Below the pieces are notes generated by a model. That model had not been told where the DNA came from. It ran no database searches and saw only the letters and a program-made list of their open reading frames with translations. From the NCBI GenBank assembly GCA_017937805.1, contig JAGBCX010000028.1, positions 1 to 40,704 on the forward strand: a stretch of DNA of 40,704 bases. The letters run 5' to 3'. Of the stretch, positions 33,639 to 40,704 are shown one piece after another. Position numbers and translations under genes: made by a program. The stretch is from Alistipes sp. Its GTDB lineage: Bacteria > Bacteroidota > Bacteroidia > Bacteroidales > Rikenellaceae. Each line of letters starts with the position of its first letter. Position 1 is the first letter of the stretch.

Positions 33639-34274
33639 TTCTCGATACCCGACAATGTTACCTACGATGACTACTTTATTGCATCGCTTGTCGAGCTTAT
33701 CAAGCGCACCGAGGCTCGTGTTGTTGTAATTGACAATATGACAAAACTCATCTCCACAGACACTGACTCGGCAGGTAAAGCGAAGCCTTTGATGGATAGA
33801 CTCTGCGCCTTGAAGATGGACTTCGGCTTGACGCTTATACTATTAGAACATACGCGCAAGTGTGACTCGACACGCCCTATAACTCTCAATGATATCCAGG
33901 GCTCGAAGATGAAGGTAAACTTCGCCGATGCAGTCTTTGCCATAGGTCGAAGCGTTAAGGACACCAACCTCCGCTATATCAAGCAGCTCAAAGTGCGCTC
34001 CTGCGAGTTGGAGTATGGCTTCGAGAATGTGGCGGTATGTGAGATACGCAAAGATAGTAACTTTATCAAGTTTGAGTTTGTGTCGTATAGTAGCGAGGCG
34101 GAACATATTAAAGAGCTAGATGACGATGAGCGTGAAAATAGGCAACAGCGAGCTATTGAGATGCACAATCGCGGAGTGGCAAAAAGAAATATCGCTCGTG
34201 AGCTAGGTGTTTCCGAAGGTGCCATTCGTAAATGGATCAAGCAAGCAGAATCAAGTGCGTACACTGCGTACTAG
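33588..34274 (+). pseudogene. RepA/AAA_25-like ATPase fragment with C-terminal HTH (5' half lost)
   Basis: About 229 codons homologous to the C-terminal half of plasmid/phage RepA-like RecA-fold ATPases. The Walker B strand is VVVIDNMTKL, then LTLILLEHTRK, and NDIQGSKMKVNFADAVFAIGRS. The end is a small HTH (GVAKRNIARELGVSEGAIRKWIKQ). The Walker A half and start are missing: upstream codons are antisense to the phosphoesterase. An internal ATG at 33615 could start a shorter ORF, but ATPase function would be lost. The stop lies inside the iteron-like array. Confidence 0.75.
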
Positions 34275-34319
34275 TGCGTACCAAGTACGCAGTACGCATT
34301 AGTACGCACTGGTACGCAC
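34255..34319. repeat. Iteron-like array of GTGCGTAC motifs, three direct and four inverted
   Basis: Plus-strand units: GTGCGTAC (34255), CTGCGTAC (34264), GTGCGTAC (34274). Inverted units: GTACGCAG (34285), GTACGCAT (34292), GTACGCAC (34302), GTACGCAC (34312). All seven lie in 65 bp, arranged around a centre near 34283, overlapping the 3' end of the RepA fragment and ending 6 bp before the primase gene. This is what a replication origin or a strong operator of a mobile element would look like. Confidence 0.85.
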
Positions 34320-34325
34320 CACTAA

Positions 34326-35309
34326 ATGAAATTAAAACAGATAAAATACAACTTATATATGAAAAATAAATCCCACCTACAAAAGTATTCGGGACCAAAC
34401 TCCCGATATACCTGCCCACGATGTGGCAAGCCAAGAGAACTTGTACTATATATCAACGAAGAGACCGGCCAGCCATATGCACCTAATGTCGGAATATGTA
34501 ATCGCCGAGATAAATGTGGCTACAACTATACACCCTCACAGTTCTTTAGTGACAAGGGAGAGATTAGAGAGGTAGAGATCGTTCCTACACGCCCAGCTGA
34601 CATTATTCATTTTGATACAATAAGCTTCGGAGCTGTTGGGACACTCTTCCCAAATGCCAGGAAGTTGTGGTGTAATCATCGAATACACCTAGCAGCGCTA
34701 TTTGGTGATGATAGAGTATCTAAAATGCACGAGGACTATATGATAGGAGTTTACAAAAACAGAATGAGCATCTTCTGGCAAATGGACGAGAAAGGTGTGG
34801 TCCGCACCGGCAAGATAATGCAGTACGACCCCGAAACGGGACACAACACCGGTATATTTAGGTGGATGCACAAAGAGATTGGCAGACCTGAGTTCGTTCT
34901 CAAACAATGCTTGTATGGTGCCCACCTATTGAAGGGACTTGAATTAACAAGAACTATTCTCCTAGTTGAGAGCTACAAGAATACCCACTTTGTGCGCTGT
35001 CTGACAAGCTTCTTCGTGGTTGTCAGTACCGATAATAAGGGCGGCTTTACAGCAGAGCGATGCAAACCTTTGAAAGGACGCAATGTGATAGTGTTGCCCG
35101 ATTGTGGAGCCTATGATGATTGGGAGAAGAAGGCACGCTACATCTCTCGCGAGGTAGGCTGTTCGATGCGTATGTCCACATTCCTCGAAGAACGAGCGAC
35201 CGAGGAGCAGAAGGCCGAAGGCTATGACATTGCCGACTGGATTCAAGACCAGATACTATTCGGACGAGCACTCGTCGATATCGAGAATGAGTTTATCGAA
35301 GCTGTGTAG
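34326..35309 (+). CDS. Primase/toprim-like protein of mobile elements (DUF6371-like)
   Basis: A 327-aa protein (an alternative ATG at 34359 gives 316 aa). An N-terminal zinc ribbon CPRCGK...GICNRRDKCGYNYTPSQFF (about 34-72) resembles DnaG-type zinc domains. The C-terminal half (about 210-300) is toprim-like: ILLVESYKN replaces the usual VESEKTA, then NKGGFTAERCKPLKGRNVIVLPDCGAYDDW, holding Glu and Asp residues expected to bind metal. It probably primes replication of the element with the RepA-like ATPase. The neighbouring iteron array supports this. Gene looks intact and has its own terminator. Confidence 0.75.
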   Translation: MKLKQIKYNLYMKNKSHLQKYSGPNSRYTCPRCGKPRELVLYINEETGQPYAPNVGICNRRDKCGYNYTPSQFFSDKGEIREVEIVPTRPADIIHFDTISFGAVGTLFPNARKLWCNHRIHLAALFGDDRVSKMHEDYMIGVYKNRMSIFWQMDEKGVVRTGKIMQYDPETGHNTGIFRWMHKEIGRPEFVLKQCLYGAHLLKGLELTRTILLVESYKNTHFVRCLTSFFVVVSTDNKGGFTAERCKPLKGRNVIVLPDCGAYDDWEKKARYISREVGCSMRMSTFLEERATEEQKAEGYDIADWIQDQILFGRALVDIENEFIEAV

Positions 35310-35332
35310 ATAGACTCAATTATATAAACGAT

Positions 35333-35362
35333 ACTATCCTCTCCGTTGCTGGGGAGGATAGT
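35333..35362 (+). terminator. Terminator of the primase-like gene
   Basis: ACTATCCTCTCC (35333-35344) pairs with GGGGAGGATAGT (35351-35362) with one wobble, loop GTTGCT, then TGTTTGTT. It begins 24 bp after the stop codon. Confidence 0.85.
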
Positions 35363-35382
35363 TGTTTGTTATAATAAGACTA

Positions 35383-35418
35383 ACTTGTGGGCGTACTTGT
35401 GTGGGTACTTGTGGGGGA
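35383..35418. repeat. Three tandem 12-bp repeats (ACTTGTGGG...)
   Basis: ACTTGTGGGCGT, ACTTGTGTGGGT and ACTTGTGGGGGA follow one another exactly at 12-bp spacing just after the primase terminator. They may be a second iteron set or a protein-binding site. The rest of 35419-35700 holds AT-rich sequence with two AATTAA-centred segments (about 35511 and 35614) and no gene. Confidence 0.7.
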
Positions 35419-35745
35419 TGGCTGGCGGAAAAAACATCTTGAACAGATCCCGAAATATTCAAAAATCTCGAAAAATTTTAATTCTCTCGATTATGGTTGA
35501 ATGAAGGCACAATTAATTGCAGTGTTAGATATTTAATTTTCAAAGAGTTCAGATTTTGCCATGTGGGCCGAAAAATCGCCGTAACTCTTTGATAAAGGGT
35601 CGCGAAAATGGTGCAATTAACTACGACTTAATTTCGACCTCTTACGGCTCGATACTCCCGACACGATGCGCCTGACACGCAGCATACACGACTCCGCGCA
35701 CCTGCTCCTCCTCTACCCCGCCACGGGAGGGGTATGGCCCGCCAA

Positions 35746-35824
35746 GGGGTAGGGGGTCAAATTCCTTGGGAGGTTTCAAAACATAATCGCTCCCCCAATC
35801 AATTACACACGCGTGCAGAATTGG
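35746..35824. repeat. Repeat R1, right copy
   Basis: 79-bp core with two differences from 22699-22777, same orientation, 13 kb away. It lies downstream of the small lipoprotein gene, as the left copy lies downstream of the Fic gene. An 81-codon frame runs across it on the minus strand, but the left copy does not keep it open, so it is not called a gene. Confidence 0.9.
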
Positions 35825-35943
35825 GAAAATCTGGGGAGCAACAAAGTGTTCTATCGGTAAGTTATAGTTAGCCTTGGTCGCCACCAAGACCTCACGCAGT
35901 CGCCAGGAGGAGTAGATTGTAACGAACTACTAACATCTAAAAA

Positions 35944-35973
35944 CAACAAAACCGACAATTGTCGGTTTTGTTG
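35944..35973 (-). terminator. Perfect 30-bp palindrome, terminator of the lipoprotein gene
   Basis: CAACAAAACCGACAA and its exact complement TTGTCGGTTTTGTTG adjoin without a spacer (hairpin loop formed by the centre). It lies 9 bp after the stop codon at 35982 and ends in T-rich sequence on the minus strand. Confidence 0.8.
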
Positions 35974-35981
35974 ATGCTGTT

Positions 35982-36473
35982 TTATTTATTGAAAACTTCT
36001 TCTAACGCTCGGTTTATCGCAATTCTAATATCGTCAGCTTCAGTAGAGCCCATTCCTTCGGCAGTTGATATACATACAACTTCATGATTATGGGCAGAAA
36101 GGAATTGAAGCGTAATCTCTATTGTATAACCCCAAAATACATTTCGTCTACCACTTTCGCCATAATTAACAATCAAGGTTTGCGATGCTAATTCTGGTTT
36201 AATTTCTGGAACCTGAACAAAACCTCTACGGATCATGTAGCCAGCGATAATATCACTTGGGTTAACACTTTTACTTTGTGTTGAACCATAAACGCCATAG
36301 GTGCCACCATAAACTCCTCCAGAACTTGATGTTAAGCCTGATGTTGGGGTAATATATACATACCGATAATCATCTAATGGAGTGTGACGAGTAACAACTG
36401 CAGGTTGCAATGATGCGCAGCTACTGAAGAATAGCAAACTACAAATTACTGAAAGGAGCTTAAACGATTTCAT
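35982..36473 (-). CDS. Small lipoprotein of unknown function
   Basis: From the ATG at 36473 (MKSFKLLSVICSLLFFSSC) it has 163 aa; the frame extends eight codons further up. The lipobox is FSSC (Cys19). After it come a Ser/Gly/Tyr-rich stretch (TPTSGLTSSSGGVYGGTYGVYG) and a compact domain with IIAGYMIRRGFVQVPE, SQTLIVNYGESGRRNVFWGYTIEITLQF and RIAINRALEEVF. The alternation suggests a small alpha/beta periplasmic fold. No catalytic motif is seen. It has its own TACCTTTG promoter (minus strand 36513-36506). It takes the position that the Fic gene has in the left R1-R2 unit. Confidence 0.7.
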   Translation of the reverse strand: MKSFKLLSVICSLLFFSSCASLQPAVVTRHTPLDDYRYVYITPTSGLTSSSGGVYGGTYGVYGSTQSKSVNPSDIIAGYMIRRGFVQVPEIKPELASQTLIVNYGESGRRNVFWGYTIEITLQFLSAHNHEVVCISTAEGMGSTEADDIRIAINRALEEVFNK

Positions 36474-36505
36474 ATCTTGTACTTGTTTAATAATCAAAAC
36501 CTATA

Positions 36506-36513
36506 CAAAGGTA
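36506..36513 (-). promoter_or_regulatory. Promoter -7 box of the small lipoprotein gene
   Basis: The minus strand reads TACCTTTG at 36513-36506, 33 bp before the start codon. A TTTG lies about 23 bp upstream, slightly far for a -33 box. Confidence 0.5.
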
Positions 36514-36584
36514 AGAATTTTTCTCTTATATGATTTCAAAATGTAAGTTTATTTAAAAAAATAGATATTTCTAAATATGTGTAA

Positions 36585-36668
36585 TATATTGAAAATAAAG
36601 TGCTTAATGTGTTGCAGATTCTTGCGAATTAACTTGCGTGTTCCAAAATGTGATGTTATGTTTGCACT
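36585..36668 (+). repeat. Repeat R2, right copy, containing the promoter of the 238-aa gene
   Basis: Matches 23855-23941 (see there). TTGCG, about 20 bp, then TATGTTTG (36657-36664) is a consensus promoter pointing to the ATG at 36708. Here, unlike in the left copy, a gene follows. Confidence 0.85.
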
Positions 36669-36707
36669 ACAATAAAACGAAGTTAAATACTTAATATAGA
36701 GTGTATT

Positions 36708-37424
36708 ATGACACGCAAAGGAAACCTTTTGATTGAGATTTACAACCTCCGCAACCAGATTTCAGAGATTAAGGGTAACACACTGGTAAACATCGAGGAG
36801 TTCAGCCAGACACGCAAGTTCCGCGATGAGGCTGCAAGCTGGAAGGAGATCGAACTCAAACTCCGAATCGAGCAACTAAAGGACAACCTCGCAAAGGCAA
36901 AGGTCGAGGCTGCACAGCAGGCTGCTGCCGATGCCTTCTACGCAACCGAGCAGGGTCAAGCCTTTAAGCGTGAGTGCGAGGAGAAGCGCATCCTGCTTGG
37001 CAGTGAGTACGACTGCGCAGAGAGTGCAACCCTCGAACTTATCGAAAGCCACCTCCAGGCTTCCCTTGGCAAGCAGTGGCGAGCTAATCGCCTCTCGACA
37101 AGTTATGTGGAGTTTGCGGTGGTAGATGCCGAAAACAAACCAATCTTCGGTCAGAGCGTGTCGATCTACTACGAGAAGAAGTGTTGGCTCGGTGGCGAAC
37201 GCTTCCAGATTAATGTTGGCACATGTGGTAGCCACGACCTGCTCCCAGAGGAGCGCGGCTACACGATGGCTGATTTCTACATTAGCATTGGTAAGCTCCA
37301 TGCAAACACCGAGCTCCTCGAAACAATCAAGGATGCACTTTTCTACTACGCAGAACGAATCGCAGATATTCAGAAAGAGGTGCGTGAGTTGGATGAGCTC
37401 ATAAAGAATCCAACCCGCGCCTAA
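36708..37424 (+). CDS. Protein of unknown function in the mobile region (238 aa)
   Basis: Not recognised. The N-terminal 110 residues are highly charged and probably coiled coil (residues 45-75 rich in Lys, Glu and Ala: KEIELKLRIEQLKDNLAKAK). The centre (about 115-175) is beta-rich and neutral (YVEFAVVDAENKPIFGQSVSIYYEKK). A C-terminal helix runs from about 200 (LETIKDALFYYAERIADIQKEVRELDELI). It has no signal peptide and no enzymatic motif. It is expressed from the R2 promoter and ended by a strong hairpin. Its codon use (many CTC, CGC) looks more GC-rich than the flanking intergenic DNA. Possibly a structural or element-maintenance protein; that is a guess. Confidence 0.6.
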   Translation: MTRKGNLLIEIYNLRNQISEIKGNTLVNIEEFSQTRKFRDEAASWKEIELKLRIEQLKDNLAKAKVEAAQQAAADAFYATEQGQAFKRECEEKRILLGSEYDCAESATLELIESHLQASLGKQWRANRLSTSYVEFAVVDAENKPIFGQSVSIYYEKKCWLGGERFQINVGTCGSHDLLPEERGYTMADFYISIGKLHANTELLETIKDALFYYAERIADIQKEVRELDELIKNPTRA

Positions 37425-37479
37425 ACGACAAACCTAACCCAGGTCTTCGCTGCCTGATGCAAGAATAAGCACGCAGGCA

Positions 37480-37507
37480 GGAGCCGACTTCGCAAGAGGT
37501 CGGCTCC
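37480..37507 (+). terminator. Terminator of the 238-aa gene
   Basis: GGAGCCGAC (37480-37488) pairs perfectly with GTCGGCTCC (37499-37507). A second hairpin (CTGCCTG...CAGGCAG) lies just before it. Confidence 0.75.
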
Positions 37508-37535
37508 ACTCACTTGGAGTGATTGAAAATAGTGC

Positions 37536-38114
37536 TTAACTATTAGTTGAGTGGGGTGGCGTTTCAGGTGCATTATAGAAAATGGCACAAACAATCACAA
37601 GATATTCCGGGAGTAGCCCATCTTTGCCCCACCGAAGTTTAATACCAAAAAGTTCTTGGGATATTAGAGCGACATCAAAGCCATAGGCTTCGAGCGAGGG
37701 ACGGACAAGGTGGGGGTGACGGCACGGCAAGCCACAAACACGAGAACAACTCTCCTCGGCACAATAGTAACATTTGCCCACATAGGAACACGCCAAGCCA
37801 CTATGCTCTTTTTCCAATTCGAGCAGGCGTTTATCAATCCGTCTGCGTTCCGGTAGAATCAACTCTTGTGCAGCATTCAAAGGTAATCCTTGTTCTTTGA
37901 GAGTAATTTTTGTGGCAACCAGCAACACCTCATTATATTGTTTGAGTCGATCTTCCACATCGAAGTCGAACGGTGGACAGCCCCAACTCCGACCAAAGTT
38001 TTCACACTTGCGGCAATAACCACTCACCTCCTCCTCGTTGCGGAAGTGGTGAATTAACTCCTCGGTGGAGATCGTTTGTGTCAACTCCTCTTTATCATAC
38101 TCCTTCATAGCCAC
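37536..38114 (-). CDS. DUF2284 predicted metal-binding protein
   Basis: A 192-aa Cys-rich protein (start 38114, or Met3 at 38108). CRKCENFGRSWGCPPFDFD (about 34-52) is the DUF2284 hallmark; a second cluster CSYVGKCYYCAEESCSRVCGLPCRHP (about 109-134) gives many possible iron-sulfur or metal ligands, followed by SLEAYGFDV. Function unproven. It begins 7 bp after the end of the BtuB-like receptor and is probably co-transcribed with it, which suggests a role in handling corrinoid or metal after uptake; that is inference. Confidence 0.8.
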   Translation of the reverse strand: MAMKEYDKEELTQTISTEELIHHFRNEEEVSGYCRKCENFGRSWGCPPFDFDVEDRLKQYNEVLLVATKITLKEQGLPLNAAQELILPERRRIDKRLLELEKEHSGLACSYVGKCYYCAEESCSRVCGLPCRHPHLVRPSLEAYGFDVALISQELFGIKLRWGKDGLLPEYLVIVCAIFYNAPETPPHSTNS

Positions 38115-38121
38115 AAAGATA

Positions 38122-40185
38122 CTACTTTTTCATCGCTCCCCACTTTGGAGTGATACCTATAAATATCTCGAAGTTGATGCCCGGCATTGGGCGGGAGAGC
38201 ACCGAGAGATACTCCTCGTTGAAGAGGTTGTTAATTGTACCTTTCAGCGAGAGATCTGCCCACTTGAACGCCAGCACCTTTTCGAGCGAGATATTGCTCA
38301 TAAAGTATTTAGGCAGTTTGCCCGTAAGCGAAATATCGTTCGAGGACATTGTGAATCGCTCGGAGTAGTAGCACCATTTATACATAAATGTCCATCTACG
38401 CCACGAGAGGCGACCCGTCACCGATGACGAGTACTCGGGAACATAGGGCAACTGCTTGCCTACCGATTGGTCTGCTGGGGTACGAGGCTCGCCGCAGTTT
38501 ATCGAGGGGGTCCACGAGAAGGTGCCATTCAGCCCCAACTGCCACTCTTTGGCAAAGACAACATCCAAATTTGCCTTCATCTCTACTCCGTAGGCGTGTA
38601 CATCCTTTATGTTGTCGGGCGAGAAGAAGCCTTTTGTGGTAGGCAACCATATAATCCAATCCTTGATAAAGGACTCAAACCAGTTTGCCGAGCCGCTAAG
38701 CGAATATACTCCCTTCTTGCCCACAGCGAACGACAATCCTGCATCGTAGGTCCAGCCACTCTCTTTTCGCAGGTCGGGATTTCCACCCGGGAGGAAGTAG
38801 AGGTCGTTGAGTGTCGGGAAGCGGAAGTTGCGTGAAACAGAGGCTTTGGCTGTTATATTGCCAACTTTCGAAAGCACACCATCAACAAAAAATGCGGGTA
38901 TAATCGGAGTCCACTCCTTGCCGAACATCTCCTCACGAACAACCACCGAGAGTCCCAATCTATCTATTGGTCGCCACTTTGCCGAGAGCGAGCCCGAGAG
39001 TTCGGGACGACCTTTGCGGTAGCCCACAATCGCCTTGTTTCCGTCTTGTCGCAAAATATTTTTATCCTCGCTCTCTACGATATGTTGATGCAGTGAGAGA
39101 TTTGCTGTGAAGAGCCACTTTTTGCCTATATAATACTCGCCATCAACCTGACCGTAGAAAGTGTTGATGCGACTGCGTGAACGAGTCATATGTGCCATTA
39201 CACCATTACCCAAATCACGCTTGTAGTCATATGCCATCCAGGTATAGATGTAGCCTGCTTTTGCACCGAGTTTCCAATTTTTGCGGAGATGATCCCACGA
39301 AAGGACTCCACGGAAGGTCTGCTCACGCTGACGGTTCTCGAAATCGGTTTCGTTACCGTGATCAACGGTCAGCATTGCCAATTCACGATTGGAGTTGATG
39401 TACCACGCATTTAGCCCCAGTCGGTCACCCTTGCCCGTATTGTAGTAGACCTCTTGCAGAAGATGGAAATCTTTATACGCACCGCTGCGGTTTCGCTCTA
39501 CGGGGTAGTATTGGTCGATGATATTCATATACTCATCGTAAACATTCTCCTTCTTGTCGTGGTTGCGGTATTTATAGTCGTTTGGGGATGACGAGAAGAC
39601 CGCACGAGTAGAGGTCTGCCAATGGTCGTTGCCATAGGTTAAACGGAGGAACTCGTCGAAGGTTTTGAACGAGCCTATGCCTTGAATATACTGCAAACCA
39701 AAGCCTTTAGACTCAGCAGGCTTGGTCGAGAGTTTAACCGAACCACCCAGGCCTCCGCCCGTTTCATTTACCGACGAGGTGCCGTGCAGTAGCGAGGCAT
39801 CGTCGATAAAGTAGGATGGAATCATCGAGAAGTCGGTCATTCCGAGCATCGGGTTGTTTATCTTCATTCCGTTCCACGACACCTGTGTATGCGAGGGCGA
39901 TGTGCCACGAAAGGCAACCGTTGAGAGCGTGGCACGACCATAGTTCTTGACAAAGATAGAGGAGTTGAAGGTGAGCACATCGGCCATCGAGAGAGCAATG
40001 TTCTCTTTGAGAGCCACGGTATCAAACTTCGTCTGCTGTGTGCCAATTTCTTTCATTGGTCGCTGCCCATAGACGGTAATCTCTTTGATATGGATTCCTT
40101 TGCGAACCCAATCGTGAGTGTTGGACTCCTGTGCCGACAAAAGTGCAGGGGCAAATAGGCAGAGTATAAATATAAATCTCTTCAT
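38122..40185 (-). CDS. btuB: BtuB-like TonB-dependent corrinoid receptor
   Basis: A 687-aa outer-membrane receptor: signal peptide (1-18), a TonB-box-like KEITVYGQR, a plug domain (LSMADVLTFNSSIFVKNYGRATLSTVAFRGTSPSHTQVSWNGMKINNPMLGMTDFSMIP), then a 22-strand-type barrel ending in the short IFIGITPKWGAMKK. The plug phrasing FRGTS-HT-V-WNG-INNP-LG-TDFS is that of Bacteroides BtuB receptors. No N-terminal carboxypeptidase-like domain, so it is not a SusC. The BtuG-like gene directly upstream (12 bp) supports cobalamin or a related corrinoid as ligand. Any B12 riboswitch would lie beyond the window. Confidence 0.85.
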   Translation of the reverse strand: MKRFIFILCLFAPALLSAQESNTHDWVRKGIHIKEITVYGQRPMKEIGTQQTKFDTVALKENIALSMADVLTFNSSIFVKNYGRATLSTVAFRGTSPSHTQVSWNGMKINNPMLGMTDFSMIPSYFIDDASLLHGTSSVNETGGGLGGSVKLSTKPAESKGFGLQYIQGIGSFKTFDEFLRLTYGNDHWQTSTRAVFSSSPNDYKYRNHDKKENVYDEYMNIIDQYYPVERNRSGAYKDFHLLQEVYYNTGKGDRLGLNAWYINSNRELAMLTVDHGNETDFENRQREQTFRGVLSWDHLRKNWKLGAKAGYIYTWMAYDYKRDLGNGVMAHMTRSRSRINTFYGQVDGEYYIGKKWLFTANLSLHQHIVESEDKNILRQDGNKAIVGYRKGRPELSGSLSAKWRPIDRLGLSVVVREEMFGKEWTPIIPAFFVDGVLSKVGNITAKASVSRNFRFPTLNDLYFLPGGNPDLRKESGWTYDAGLSFAVGKKGVYSLSGSANWFESFIKDWIIWLPTTKGFFSPDNIKDVHAYGVEMKANLDVVFAKEWQLGLNGTFSWTPSINCGEPRTPADQSVGKQLPYVPEYSSSVTGRLSWRRWTFMYKWCYYSERFTMSSNDISLTGKLPKYFMSNISLEKVLAFKWADLSLKGTINNLFNEEYLSVLSRPMPGINFEIFIGITPKWGAMKK

Positions 40186-40197
40186 CGCAAATTATCT

Positions 40198-40704
40198 TTA
40201 TTTCCAACAAAAAGCCCCTGGGATAATGCCGACATAGAAACTATCCAGAAGTTTCTTATCCTTCGAGTAGCGATATACCATTCCCTGCTGCACATAGTCG
40301 ATGGCATCGGCAATGTAGACATCGCCCGTATGCGGGCAGATGGTCAGACCATAATATAAGGTGCCGTCGTAGGGCAAAAAGATCTCGGGTTGTGCATTTT
40401 CTTTGGTCAAATCCAACATCCATACATCATCGTTGAGCCAATAGAGTTTGTCCTTCGTACCATTAAGTTGCACCTCCGAGGGCCAATCGCCAAATTTGAA
40501 TCTAAACTGCTTTTCGATGGTGAAGGTTTCGGCATCAATGCGATAGAGCGATGGGGCTTCGTGTCCATAGGGAGATCCCTCGTAGCCACCATCGGTTACG
40601 GTCCATAGTTTGTTGTTGCAGTCCATAACAAGCGAAGTGGGTTGAATGCCTACAACAAGTTCGTCAACAACTTTGTCGGTCTCGGTATCTATTTTTATAA
40701 TGCG
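40198..40704 (-). CDS. btuG: BtuG-like beta-propeller corrinoid-binding protein, N-terminus outside window
   Basis: The last 168 codons of a protein open to the window edge; the ATG at 40626 is internal. Repeating blade-like units are visible: RIIKIDTETDKVVDELVVG, LWTVTDGGYEG, LYRIDAETFTIEKQFRFKFG, LYWLNDDVWMLDL, GDVYIADAIDYVQQGMVYRYS, and the ending YVGIIPGAFCWK. This is the DUF5074/YncE-like propeller of BtuG, the surface lipoprotein that captures B12 and caps BtuB in Bacteroides. Position directly upstream of a BtuB-like receptor supports this. The lipobox is not visible. Confidence 0.8.
   Translation of the reverse strand, partial: RIIKIDTETDKVVDELVVGIQPTSLVMDCNNKLWTVTDGGYEGSPYGHEAPSLYRIDAETFTIEKQFRFKFGDWPSEVQLNGTKDKLYWLNDDVWMLDLTKENAQPEIFLPYDGTLYYGLTICPHTGDVYIADAIDYVQQGMVYRYSKDKKLLDSFYVGIIPGAFCWK

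Noticed and set aside
34255-34319. CRISPR-like array
   Set aside because: Units are 8 bp, in both orientations, with 0-3 bp between them; no spacers and no cas genes. Iteron-like instead.
22699-35824. Composite transposon bounded by the two R1 copies
   Set aside because: R1 is only 79 bp, codes for no transposase, and core-like genes lie between; no target duplication was seen.
35642-35887. 81-codon minus-strand ORF across repeat R1 (KPPKEFDPLPLGG)
   Set aside because: The frame exists only because R1 happens to lack stops here; the left R1 copy lies in a different, unrelated frame context. Treated as repeat DNA.

Overview
This window looks like chromosomal DNA from a gut Bacteroidota, most likely Alistipes or a close relative in the Rikenellaceae. 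The grounds are: promoters of the Bacteroidota type (TTTG about 19-20 bp before TAnnTTTG) ahead of many genes; BACON, GLUG/fimbrillin-like and TonB-receptor proteins; lipoproteins with Bacteroidota-type lipoboxes; a BtuB/BtuG pair; and a probable cysteate synthase, the enzyme that starts sulfonolipid synthesis in Alistipes-like bacteria. The genus is inferred from content only.

Layout. 1-4.5 kb: ffh (partial, minus), an FlK-like thioesterase, a DUF4294 protein, a 98-bp palindromic repeat, tRNA-Gln(UUG) with its terminator, an AraC-family remnant and an exported alpha/beta hydrolase. 4.9-17.5 kb: a nucleotide block on the plus strand, purA-purT and then the complete UMP pathway pyrC-carA-carB-pyrK-pyrD-pyrF-pyrE-pyrB. 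A promoter, a 42-codon leader ORF and a terminator with a competing antiterminator pairing precede pyrC. CarA has lost its glutaminase Cys and His, and PyrB carries a C-terminal PyrI-like zinc domain. 17.6-22.4 kb (minus): cysteate synthase-like enzyme, manA, rlmD and a BACON-nuclease lipoprotein, tightly packed. 22.5-24 kb: a HTH-Fic gene with a probable self-operator, bounded by two repeats (R1, R2).

24.06-33.6 kb (minus): a cluster of exported proteins: fimbrillin/GLUG lipoprotein, 46-aa peptide, FAD oxidoreductase with a C-terminal beta domain, BACON-LRR lipoprotein, SGNH hydrolase and a metallophosphoesterase whose 5' end is missing. About 33.59-37.5 kb: a mobile-element remnant. A RepA-like ATPase without its Walker A half meets the broken phosphoesterase head to head. 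It is followed by an iteron-like array, a primase/toprim-like gene, a second R1-gene-R2 unit holding a small lipoprotein, and a gene of unknown function. 37.5-40.7 kb (minus): BtuG-like beta-propeller (partial), BtuB-like receptor and a DUF2284 metal-binding protein, a likely corrinoid-uptake operon.

How the genes work together: the pyr genes make UMP from carbamoyl phosphate that is probably built from free ammonia. The 24-33 kb products probably act together at the cell surface on an unknown polymer or ligand. The R1-gene-R2 units look like places where accessory genes have been exchanged. No tools were run; functions are assigned by reading motifs, and repeats by eye.
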